From positions 1-27,135 of the forward strand of contig DASQHM010000130.1 of NCBI GenBank assembly GCA_035632095.1: a stretch of DNA of 27,135 nt, given 5' to 3'. The position numbers and the translations under genes are program-made. Source of the stretch: DASQHM01 sp035632095 (GTDB taxonomy: Bacteria > Pseudomonadota > Alphaproteobacteria > Ferrovibrionales > Ferrovibrionaceae). Shown here piece by piece: positions 6,764 to 13,830 of this stretch (positions within the stretch are counted from its first letter, which is position 1; each line of letters starts with the position of its first letter). The notes below the pieces were generated by a model. It did no database searches and was not told the origin of the DNA. It saw only the letters and a list, made by a program, of their open reading frames with translations.

Positions 6764-7843
6764 TAGAGGATACAGGCGCGTCACGTGGCCCATCTTCCGG
6801 CCCGGGCGCGCCTCGGCCTTTCCGTAAAGGTGCAGCTTGTTGGCCGGATCGGCGACGATCTCGGCCCAGCGCGCCACGTCCTCGCCGATCAGGTTGCGCA
6901 TGATCGCGTTGGAATGCCGTTCCGGCGAGCCGAGCGGCAAGCCGCACACCGCGCGCACCAACTGCTCGAACTGGCTGGTGGCGCAGGCTTCGATGGTCCA
7001 GTGGCCGGAGTTGTGCACGCGGGGCGCCAGCTCGTTGACGAGCACGGCGCCGTCGCGGCGGACGAACATCTCGACCGCAAGCACGCCCACCAAGCCGAGG
7101 TCGCGTGTAATGCGGCGCGCCATCGATACAGCGTCGCGCGCCACCTCGGGCGCGATGCGCGCCGGCGCGATTGTGCAGTCGAGGATGTGGCGCGTGTGCC
7201 GGTTCTCCACCGGCACGTAGGCCGCGTCGCGTCCGTCCAGCCCGCGGGCGACCAGAACGGAGATCTCGCAGGCAAAATCGACGAAGCCCTCGAGAATGCA
7301 TTCGGCGGCGCCGAGTTCCGCGAAGGCGGCGGCGACGGCCGCTTCGCCTCCTTCCACGATGCGCTGGCCCTTGCCGTCGTAGCCCATGCGGCGCGTCTTG
7401 AGCACGGCGCGGCCCGGCACTTTGGCGATCGCGGCGGCAATGTCGCCGACCCGCGAGATCGCCGCGTAGGGCGCCGTGCGCGCGCCGAGGCCGATGACGA
7501 AATCCTTCTCGGTCAGGCGATCCTGCGTCACGGCGAGCACGGATGCGTCGGGCCGCACCGGCACGCGGCGCGCCAGAAGCTCCACCGCTGCGGCAGGCAC
7601 GTTCTCGAATTCGAAGGTCGCCACGTCGATCGCGCCGGCGAAGCGCTCCAGTGCGTGCGTATCGTCATAGCCGGCGACCGTCGCAGCGGCGGCGACATGC
7701 AAGGCGGGGCTGTCGGTGTCCGGGCAGAAGATATGGCAGCGATAGCCGAGCTCCGCCGCCGCCAGCGCGATCATGCGGCCAAGCTGTCCGCCACCGAGAA
7801 TGCCGATGGTCGATCCGGGCGGAATCCATTGCGCAGGACTCAA
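6743..7843 (-). CDS. purK: 5-(carboxyamino)imidazole ribonucleotide synthase
   Basis: PurK is an ATP-grasp enzyme that converts AIR, bicarbonate and ATP to N5-CAIR in purine synthesis. The 366-residue product has the N-terminal nucleotide-like fold with GILGGGQLGRMIALAA, then TFEFENVP, the ATP-binding loop KTRRMGYDGKGQ, and the metal and substrate region VNELAPRVHNSGHWTIEA. Length and motifs are normal. Its ATG overlaps the purE stop by four bases, so purEK is a coupled two-gene operon on the minus strand. The C-terminus overlaps a perfect hairpin (6731-6763). Confidence 0.96.
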   Translation of the reverse strand: MSPAQWIPPGSTIGILGGGQLGRMIALAAAELGYRCHIFCPDTDSPALHVAAAATVAGYDDTHALERFAGAIDVATFEFENVPAAAVELLARRVPVRPDASVLAVTQDRLTEKDFVIGLGARTAPYAAISRVGDIAAAIAKVPGRAVLKTRRMGYDGKGQRIVEGGEAAVAAAFAELGAAECILEGFVDFACEISVLVARGLDGRDAAYVPVENRHTRHILDCTIAPARIAPEVARDAVSMARRITRDLGLVGVLAVEMFVRRDGAVLVNELAPRVHNSGHWTIEACATSQFEQLVRAVCGLPLGSPERHSNAIMRNLIGEDVARWAEIVADPANKLHLYGKAEARPGRKMGHVTRLYPLDVAPDV

Positions 7844-8340
7844 GCGGGCGGGTCTTTCGGCGCCTTGGCCACGCCGGCCGTGTTCTTCCGCCGCCAGGCG
7901 CTCAGCTTGGCCGCCACGGCCTTGTCGCCGAGGGCGACCACGGAAGCCGCGAGCAACGCGGCATTGATCGCGCCGGCGCGCCCGATGGCGAGCGTGCCGA
8001 CCGGCACGCCGGCCGGCATCTGAACAATGGACAGCAGGCTGTCCATGCCGCCGAGCGCTTTGCTTTCCACGGGCACGCCGAGCACCGGCAATTCGGTCAT
8101 GGACGCGGTCATGCCGGGCAAATGCGCCGCGCCGCCGGCGCCGGCGATGATCACCTTGAGGCCGCGCTTCGCCGCGCCCTTGGCATAGGCATAAAGCCGG
8201 TCGGGCGTGCGGTGCGCGGAGACGATGCGCGTCTCGAAAGCGACGCCCAATTCCGCCAGCGTATCGGCAGCGTGGTGCATGGTGGTCCAGTCGGACTGGC
8301 TGCCCATGATGATGCCGACCACGGCGGCGCGTTTGCTCAT
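7840..8340 (-). CDS. purE: 5-(carboxyamino)imidazole ribonucleotide mutase
   Basis: Class I PurE moves the carboxyl group of N5-CAIR to carbon 4, giving CAIR. The 166-residue product has VGIIMGSQSDW (8-18), SAHRTPDRLY (41-50) with the catalytic His, GAGGAAHLPGM (67-77), and VPVESKALGGMDSLLSIVQMP, all diagnostic. The ATG at 8340 gives the family N-terminus MSKRAAVVGI; an open extension to 8469 has no family similarity and was rejected. The ribosome site is weak. It sits first in the purEK operon. Confidence 0.95.
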   Translation of the reverse strand: MSKRAAVVGIIMGSQSDWTTMHHAADTLAELGVAFETRIVSAHRTPDRLYAYAKGAAKRGLKVIIAGAGGAAHLPGMTASMTELPVLGVPVESKALGGMDSLLSIVQMPAGVPVGTLAIGRAGAINAALLAASVVALGDKAVAAKLSAWRRKNTAGVAKAPKDPPA

Positions 8341-8550
8341 CGATTCGTTCCGGGGCCTGCCCGCGAGGAAGGCGCGATTATAAGGGGGCAAGCCACCCTT
8401 GCAAGGCACTGGCGCAATTACGCGAATCGGCATGGTGAAAAGCGTTCTAATTGATTGCATTTGTGACAATTTTTACGCTTGTTACGCTTGGAATCGGACG
8501 CGGCTTGTGAGACTAATTCGCCTGGATCAGGCATCGACACGGCAGCGCAT
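8341..8550. other. Divergent intergenic region purE / diguanylate cyclase
   Basis: These 210 bases separate purE (minus) from the GGDEF gene (plus). The right half is unusually AT-rich for the window. Within it TTGATT (8450-8455), a 17-base spacer and TACGCT make a weak possible promoter for the GGDEF gene. No purine (PurR-type) operator or riboswitch was recognised. Confidence 0.3.
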
Positions 8551-9285
8551 ATGGTTAGCAAAGTCAGCGGATCGCGGTCGGCAACCGGCACGCCTAAGGT
8601 CGGCGGCAGGACAGTGGAGCGTGCGCCAGGCGTGACGCGCGTGGCCGAGCCGCGCGCCATCAACGACACGGCGACGGTGATGGGCATTCCCGAGGCGGAG
8701 CTCACGCCCAAGGTCCGCGACGCCATCATGACGCTGATGGCGGAGGTGCAATCGCTGCGGCAGGAATTGCAGCGTGCCCACGCGCGCCTGGCCGACCTGG
8801 AGAAGCTCGCTGACGAGGATACCCTGGTGCCGCTGCCCAATCGCCGCGCCTTCGTGCGCGAGCTGAGCCGGCTGCAGTCATTCTCCCAACGCTATACGGT
8901 GCCGTGCTCGCTGGTGTTCTTCGACGTGAACGGCTTCAAGGCCATCAACGACAAATTCGGCCATGCCGCGGGCGACGCGGCGCTGCTCCGCGTGGCGCAA
9001 ACCCTCGTGGACAACACGCGCGAATCCGACGTGGTCGCGCGCATCGGCGGCGATGAATTCGGCGTCATTCTGGTGCAGACCGAAAACGACGTGGCGCGCA
9101 AGAAGGCGGAGACGCTCGCCACCGCCATTCAATCCCGGCCGCTGGTATGGCAGGAGAACCCGTTGCCTCTGGAAGTCGCCTACGGCGTCTATCCGCTCGG
9201 CGGCGGCGAGGATGCGGGCGAGGCCTTGGCCGCGGCCGACAAGGCCATGTACGCGAACAAGCGCGCGCGGTCGGGCGAACGCTGA
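8551..9285 (+). CDS. GGDEF diguanylate cyclase with I-site
   Basis: This protein makes cyclic di-GMP from two GTP. The 244-residue product has an unstructured N-terminus (1-45), a predicted coiled coil (about 60-88) and a C-terminal GGDEF domain starting at LADEDTLVPLPNRRAF. The active site GGDEF is intact at 166-170, and an inhibitory-site RESD (RxxD) lies at 157-160, exactly five residues upstream, so product feedback is expected. There is no transmembrane or known sensor domain, so it is a soluble enzyme, possibly dimerised through the coiled coil. The ATG at 8551 was chosen; TTG at 8479 would add 24 residues. The ribosome site is poor. Confidence 0.9.
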   Translation: MVSKVSGSRSATGTPKVGGRTVERAPGVTRVAEPRAINDTATVMGIPEAELTPKVRDAIMTLMAEVQSLRQELQRAHARLADLEKLADEDTLVPLPNRRAFVRELSRLQSFSQRYTVPCSLVFFDVNGFKAINDKFGHAAGDAALLRVAQTLVDNTRESDVVARIGGDEFGVILVQTENDVARKKAETLATAIQSRPLVWQENPLPLEVAYGVYPLGGGEDAGEALAAADKAMYANKRARSGER

Positions 9286-9309
9286 CGTGTTCGCGAAAGC
9301 GTCACCGCC

Positions 9310-9525
9310 TCAAGCGATGATGTCGGGCAGCAGCAGGTTCTCGATTCGGGCTATGTGATCCTTGAGCAGCAGCTTGCGCTTCTTCAGGCGCTGCACCTGG
9401 ATATGATTGTGCGTGCCGGCGGCGTTGAGTGCCTCGATCGCATCGTCGAGATCGCGATGCTCCATGCGCAATTCGCCCAGACGCTGGCGCAGCGCATCCA
9501 TGTCGGTATCGTGCTCGTTGGACAT
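9310..9525 (-). CDS. YdcH/DUF465 family protein
   Basis: This 71-residue protein is mostly helical and charged, with the DUF465 pattern (PF04325): MEHRDLDDAIEALN, then VQRLKKRKLLLKDHIARIE. Members are short coiled-coil hairpins of unknown function. The ATG at 9525 gives the standard family length; a longer frame to 9717 was rejected. It is convergent with the GGDEF gene (24 bases) and divergent from the TIGR02444 gene. A second DUF465 gene is at 10903. Confidence 0.85.
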   Translation of the reverse strand: MSNEHDTDMDALRQRLGELRMEHRDLDDAIEALNAAGTHNHIQVQRLKKRKLLLKDHIARIENLLLPDIIA

Positions 9526-9603
9526 GGGCGATGGACGGTTCCGGATTCCCTCGGCTAACCTGATCGCCGCACGCGACCCTCGCCTCCAAGGTAGCACTCC
9601 CGC

Positions 9604-10128
9604 ATGGCCGGACCCAAGCATGACGGCGCCGCCGGCACCGGGTTCTGGGAATTTTCCCTCAAGCTCTATGGCCGGCCCAAGGTGGCGCCAGCGTGCCTCC
9701 GCCTGCAGGATCGCCATCGCCTCGACGTCAACCTGATCCTGTTGTGCTGTTACGCGGGCTGCGCGGGTTACGGCGCTTTCACCGCGGCCGAGCTTCGCCG
9801 CGCCGACCGGGCGATCTCGGCGTGGCGCCGGCAGGTGGTGGAGCCGCTGCGTGCCGCGCGGCGCGCGCTGAAGTCGCAGCCGCTCCGGCGCGCCGATGCC
9901 TTGCGGCGCCGGGTCCTGGCGGCGGAACTAGAGGGCGAAGCCGTGGCGCAGGCCTTGCTCGAACGATGGCTCAAGGCGCGCGGCCGCAGGCCTACCGGCA
10001 TAGCGGCGGAGGATAGTGCGGCGTCCCTGGCGCGCTATGCCTTATTCGCCAGGCCGCGCTTGGGCCGGTCCGGCCGCGCCGATTTGGACGCGATTCTCGC
10101 CGCCGCGGCGTCTCTCGCCGCGCGCTAG
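9604..10128 (+). CDS. TIGR02444 family protein (DUF2390)
   Basis: This 174-residue protein has the N-terminal TIGR02444/DUF2390 signature FWEFSLKLYGRPKVAPACLRLQD, followed by LDVNLILLCCYAG. The rest is helical and Arg/Ala-rich. Function is unknown. It is cytoplasmic by appearance, with no signal peptide or membrane helix. It is convergent with ubiX, ten bases apart, leaving no room for a separate terminator. Confidence 0.8.
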   Translation: MAGPKHDGAAGTGFWEFSLKLYGRPKVAPACLRLQDRHRLDVNLILLCCYAGCAGYGAFTAAELRRADRAISAWRRQVVEPLRAARRALKSQPLRRADALRRRVLAAELEGEAVAQALLERWLKARGRRPTGIAAEDSAASLARYALFARPRLGRSGRADLDAILAAAASLAAR

Positions 10129-10138
10129 CCGTGGCGGG

Positions 10139-10759
10139 TTAGTCGTCGCGCTTGCGGCGCCGCCGTTCCGCGAGGTTTGCCGGCCCGTGGTTGTCCTCGC
10201 CCCAGCGGCGCACCAGGCCTAAGTCGATGTCGAACAGGTCGAGCACGCGCCCGACCGTGTGATCGACCATCTCCTGCAGGTTGGCGGGGCGGGTATAGAA
10301 GGCCGGCACGGGCGGCGCGATGATGGCGCCCATCTCCGAAATCGCCAGCATGTTTCGCAAGTGCCCGGTGTGCAGCGGCGTTTCGCGCAGCATCAGTACC
10401 AGCCGCCGGCGCTCCTTCAGCATGACGTCGGCGGCGCGCGTCAAAAGGTTACCGGTGACGCCGGCCGCGATCTCCGACATGGTCTTGATGGAACAGGGGG
10501 CGATCACCATGCCAAGGCTCTTGAACGAGCCCGAGGCGATGGCCGCGCCGACATCGGCCAGCGCATAGCTTTGCTTCGCCATGGCCTTGACCGCGGCGGC
10601 GCTGGTTTCCGTCTCGTAGGCCAAGGTCATCTCGGCCGCCTTGGTCATGACCAGATGGGTCTCGACCGGGCTGCCCCGCAGCGCCTCCACGAGTCGCACG
10701 CCGAAAATGACGCCCGACGCGCCGCTCATGCCGACGATCAATCGTTTGGACTCGCTCAT
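10139..10759 (-). CDS. ubiX: UbiX family flavin prenyltransferase
   Basis: UbiX joins a dimethylallyl group to FMN, making the prenylated flavin cofactor for UbiD-type decarboxylases in ubiquinone synthesis. The 206-residue product has the flavoprotein motif LIVGMSGASG (about 7-16), SFKSLGMVIAPCSIKTMSEIAAG, and the conserved LVLMLRETPLHTGHLRNM and IIAPPVPAFY. These identify UbiX/Pad1. The C-terminus is basic (RRRRKRDD). No ubiD is in the window. Confidence 0.94.
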   Translation of the reverse strand: MSESKRLIVGMSGASGVIFGVRLVEALRGSPVETHLVMTKAAEMTLAYETETSAAAVKAMAKQSYALADVGAAIASGSFKSLGMVIAPCSIKTMSEIAAGVTGNLLTRAADVMLKERRRLVLMLRETPLHTGHLRNMLAISEMGAIIAPPVPAFYTRPANLQEMVDHTVGRVLDLFDIDLGLVRRWGEDNHGPANLAERRRRKRDD

Positions 10760-10805
10760 GACTCGGCGATTTTTCCTGATTTATCCGCCATGGGAATCTT
10801 GACCG

Positions 10806-10834
10806 CTGACTTGCCGCAACCCAAGTGCTTTAAT
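10806..10834 (+). promoter_or_regulatory. Possible promoter of the second DUF465 gene
   Basis: A -35-like CTGACT (10806-10811) is 17 bases from a -10-like TTTAAT (10829-10834), five of six matches to TATAAT. The start point would be near 10841 and the leader about 60 bases. It lies in the divergent gap between ubiX and the DUF465 gene. Assignment is by eye. Confidence 0.35.
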
Positions 10835-10902
10835 GTACCTCGGCGACCGACAAGAAGCCGTCACAAATTCGGGCGCCCTCAAATGTGGATGGAGGAGTTG
10901 AT

Positions 10903-11070
10903 ATGGCCTTTGAAGCTCATATCGATCAGTTAGTCCAAAAGCATGCCTCCCTCGAACAAGCCATTCTCCAGGAAAATCAGCGGCCTCACCCAGACGACAT
11001 GCGAATAGCCGAACTCAAGCGCGAAAAACTCCGGATCAAGGACGAGATCGCCCGCCTCGCCCACCACTAG
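10903..11070 (+). CDS. YdcH/DUF465 family protein, second copy
   Basis: This 55-residue protein is a short charged helical hairpin: MAFEAHIDQLVQKHASLEQAI, then IAELKREKLRIKDEIARL. It fits DUF465 and is shorter than the copy at 9310-9525. A strong ribosome site (GGAGGAG, 10890-10896) decides the ATG at 10903. Function is unknown. Two unlinked DUF465 genes around ubiX are a familiar alphaproteobacterial pattern near purE. A short hairpin follows the stop (11080-11095, GGCCGC/GCGGCC). Confidence 0.85.
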   Translation: MAFEAHIDQLVQKHASLEQAILQENQRPHPDDMRIAELKREKLRIKDEIARLAHH

Positions 11071-11211
11071 AGTTTGATAGGCCGCTCTCGCGGCCGAATA
11101 TGAGCTGGCCCGCGCTGCGCCGGCAGCGCAATAACGGGGGACGCACCGCCTCGGTGGCGGAGGGCAGGCCACTCGTCATCACCCGCCGCATTAACCATCG
11201 AGCCATCGGGG

Positions 11212-11278
11212 CCTCACTCTTTGGCAAGCTCAGGATGAGGCTTTTTGTTCCTCATGGTGAGCCTGTCGAACCATGAGG
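11212..11278. repeat. REP-like palindromic doublet, copy 2
   Basis: This is the same composite as at 3118-3179. Unit A (11212-11240) starts CCTCACTCT and ends AGGATGAGG; its arms have one mismatch and one T-G wobble. Unit B (11250-11278) has perfect 9-bp arms CCTCATGGT/ACCATGAGG and the same centre GAGCCTGTCGA as copy 1. The spacer is nine bases and T-rich. It again lies at the 3' ends of convergent genes, DUF465 (plus) and the acyl-CoA synthetase (minus). Confidence 0.85.
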
Positions 11279-11309
11279 CGAATCTTTTGCCGCCGGTAAA
11301 TGCCGCGTC

Positions 11310-12935
11310 CTATAGCGCCTTGGCCTTGTCGCGCAGCACGAACTTCTGAATCTTGCCAGTGGACGTCTTCGGCAAGTCCGAGAACACGATCGTGCGCGGG
11401 CATTTGTAGTGCGCGAGGTTCTGCCGGCAAAAGGCGATGATCTCTTCCGCCGTTGCGGTCTTGCCGGGCTTCAGCGTGACGAAGGCGCAGGGCGTCTCGC
11501 CCCATTTTTCGTCCGGCCGCGCCACCACCGCGGCTTCCATCACGGCTGGATGCTGGTACAGCACGCCTTCGACTTCGATGGTCGAGATGTTTTCGCCGCC
11601 GGAAATGATGATGTCCTTGGAGCGGTCGCGGATCTCGATGTAGCCGTCCGGATGCATCACGGCGAGATCACCGGAGTGGAACCAGCCGCCGGAGAGAGCC
11701 TCCGTGGTCGCCTTCGGGTTCTTGAGGTATCCCTTCATCACCACGTTGCCGCGGAACATGATCTCGCCCATGGTCGCGCCGTCGCGCGGCGTCGGCGTCA
11801 TGGTTTCCGGATCCATGACGGTCAAGGCTTCCAGAACCTGATAGCGCACGCCCTGGCGCGATTTGAGCTTGGCGCGATCGTTCGGCGGCAGCGCGTCCCA
11901 CTCGCTGTGCCAGGCGCAGACGACGGCCGGTCCATAAGTCTCCGTCAGCCCGTAAAGATGCGTCACGTGGAAGCCGAGCCGCTCCATGCCGGCGATGACC
12001 GCGGCGGGCGGCGCGGCCCCTGCCGTGCCGACCTTGATGCCGGGCCTCAGGCCCTGCTTCAGCTCGTCCGTCGCATTGATCAGCAGGTTGAGCACGATGG
12101 GCGCGCCGTTGAAATGCGTCACGCCGTACCGCTTGATCGCGTCGTAGATCGCCGGCGCCTCGATCCGGCGGAGGCAGACATGGGTGCCGGCCATGGCCGT
12201 GACCGTCCACGGAAAGCACCAGCCGTTGCAATGGAACATGGGCAAGGTCCAGAGATAGACCGGATGCTGGCCCATGCCCCAGTCGAGCGCGTTGCCGAGG
12301 CCGTTCAAATAGGCGCCGCGATGGTGATAGACGACGCCTTTCGGATTGCCCGTTGTGCCCGATGTGTAATTCAGCGAGATGGCGCGCCACTCGTCGTCGG
12401 GTCCGGCCCAGGCGAATTCCGCATCGCCGCCGGCGATGAATTTTTCATAGTCCATTTCGCCGAGCAGCTCGCCGCCTGCGAACTGCGGATCGTCGATATC
12501 GATGACGATCGGCTTCGCCTTCACCTTTGTCAGCGCCGCCTTGATGGTCGGCGAGAATTCGCGGTCGGTGATCAGCACTTTCGCCTCGCCGTGATCGAGG
12601 CAGAACGCGATCGCGGCGGCGTCGAGGCGGATGTTGAGCGTGTTCAACACGGCGCCGGTCATCGGCACGCCGAAATGCGCTTCGAGCATCGCGGGCACGT
12701 TGGGCGCCATCAGCGCAACCGTATCGCCTAATCCGATGCCGCGCTTCTTGAGCGCGCTCGCGAGCCGGCGGCAGCGCGCGTAGAGCTCGGCATAGGTGAT
12801 GCGGAGATCGCCGTGGATCACCGCCACATGCTTCGGATGCACATAGGCCGCGCGCTCGATGAAAGACAGCGGCGAGAGCTGGTGATAGTTCGCCGGATTG
12901 CGGTCCAGGTCAGTTTCGTACTTGTTGGCGGCCAT
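11310..12935 (-). CDS. Acyl-CoA synthetase (AMP-forming)
   Basis: This 541-residue adenylate-forming enzyme activates a carboxylic acid to its CoA thioester. The AMP-binding motif is YTSGTTGNPKG in the first half, followed by LPMFHCNGWCFPW, LYGLTETYGP, GWFHSGD and the hinge RSKDIIISGGENIS. The C-terminal KTSTGKIQKF carries the catalytic lysine. Its type resembles the medium-chain acyl-CoA and methylmercaptopropionate (DmdB-like) ligases, so a medium-chain or branched acid is likely. GGAGG precedes the ATG. It is divergent from the hypothetical membrane protein at 13039. The substrate cannot be fixed from sequence alone. Confidence 0.92.
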   Translation of the reverse strand: MAANKYETDLDRNPANYHQLSPLSFIERAAYVHPKHVAVIHGDLRITYAELYARCRRLASALKKRGIGLGDTVALMAPNVPAMLEAHFGVPMTGAVLNTLNIRLDAAAIAFCLDHGEAKVLITDREFSPTIKAALTKVKAKPIVIDIDDPQFAGGELLGEMDYEKFIAGGDAEFAWAGPDDEWRAISLNYTSGTTGNPKGVVYHHRGAYLNGLGNALDWGMGQHPVYLWTLPMFHCNGWCFPWTVTAMAGTHVCLRRIEAPAIYDAIKRYGVTHFNGAPIVLNLLINATDELKQGLRPGIKVGTAGAAPPAAVIAGMERLGFHVTHLYGLTETYGPAVVCAWHSEWDALPPNDRAKLKSRQGVRYQVLEALTVMDPETMTPTPRDGATMGEIMFRGNVVMKGYLKNPKATTEALSGGWFHSGDLAVMHPDGYIEIRDRSKDIIISGGENISTIEVEGVLYQHPAVMEAAVVARPDEKWGETPCAFVTLKPGKTATAEEIIAFCRQNLAHYKCPRTIVFSDLPKTSTGKIQKFVLRDKAKAL

Positions 12936-13038
12936 CAGCGAACCTCCGGGCGGCGAGACGAAATTTTAAGTCAACCTAGCCATGATGCGGACCTGGCGCA
13001 ATGGCCGGCGTGGACCATATGGGGGACGCTTGACGGCG

Positions 13039-13740
13039 ATGAACGTGCGGCCGCGCGGCCGAAAGGATCCGCGCAATCTTCTGCTCCTGCTGCCGGCCTT
13101 CGCCTTGATCGGCGCGATCTGGGCCGGCTCCGACTGGGCGCTGCACGAACTGCAGCTCGCGCGCTGCCCGGCCGGAACCTTTCTCGCAAGCTCGTCGCGC
13201 GTCGCGGGATTGTTCGCGTTCCTGCCGCCATTCATGCCGGCCATCGCTCTCGGACTGCTCGCCACGAATTGGTTCGCCCATGCCATACCGCCGCTGCGCC
13301 GTTTCTTCGAAACCGGCGCGCTCCGCGGCGGCCAGCCTGCCTATGGCGCATCGCAGCGCATGCTCGCGAAGCTCTGCGCGGTTTTGTTCGCCGTTGCATT
13401 GCCGGTGAGCCTCGGCGGAACCTTCAGCCAATTCTGCCTGGCGGACGAAGCGATCCTGTACCAACCGCGGCCGTGGTCGGCGCTCAACCGCTATGAATGG
13501 CGCGACGTGACATCCGTTTCGACGGCTTGCTACCCGAGCCGGTCGGGATGGACCGCGAGCTACGTTCTCGCGCTGAATGACGGCAACGCGTTCGACATCA
13601 TGGGCTGGGAGCCCGCGACGGTGCGAGCCTATCCCGATCTCTCGCGCGCGCTGCATGGCTTGCCGTTTTCGTTCGATGCGTCCGGCGTGGAGCGCGGTTG
13701 CGGCGTCTCGTTCAAGGGCATGCTGACGCATCGCCCATAG
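13039..13740 (+). CDS. Hypothetical membrane protein
   Basis: This 233-residue protein belongs to no family that I recognise. It has about three hydrophobic helices (near 14-31, 56-76 and 109-127) and a C-terminal soluble region of about 100 residues with several cysteines and a motif-like ALNRYEWRDVTSVSTACY. The composition is typical of the host. The ATG at 13039 has GGGGGA about 13 bases upstream; ATG at 12982 would add 19 residues but has no ribosome site. It lies between the acyl-CoA synthetase (divergent) and prpE (same strand, 90 bases). Confidence 0.65.
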   Translation: MNVRPRGRKDPRNLLLLLPAFALIGAIWAGSDWALHELQLARCPAGTFLASSSRVAGLFAFLPPFMPAIALGLLATNWFAHAIPPLRRFFETGALRGGQPAYGASQRMLAKLCAVLFAVALPVSLGGTFSQFCLADEAILYQPRPWSALNRYEWRDVTSVSTACYPSRSGWTASYVLALNDGNAFDIMGWEPATVRAYPDLSRALHGLPFSFDASGVERGCGVSFKGMLTHRP

Positions 13741-13830
13741 CTCCGCCGCCAGGGCTCTATCGAACGCCGCCTTGACAGTAGCGCCGCCGGATGGCGATGC
13801 TCGGGCAAATCCATCGCAGGAAACGCTCGC

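Noticed and set aside
8341..8469. N-terminal extension of purE
   Set aside because: The added 43 residues lack family similarity, and the canonical PurE start is at 8340.
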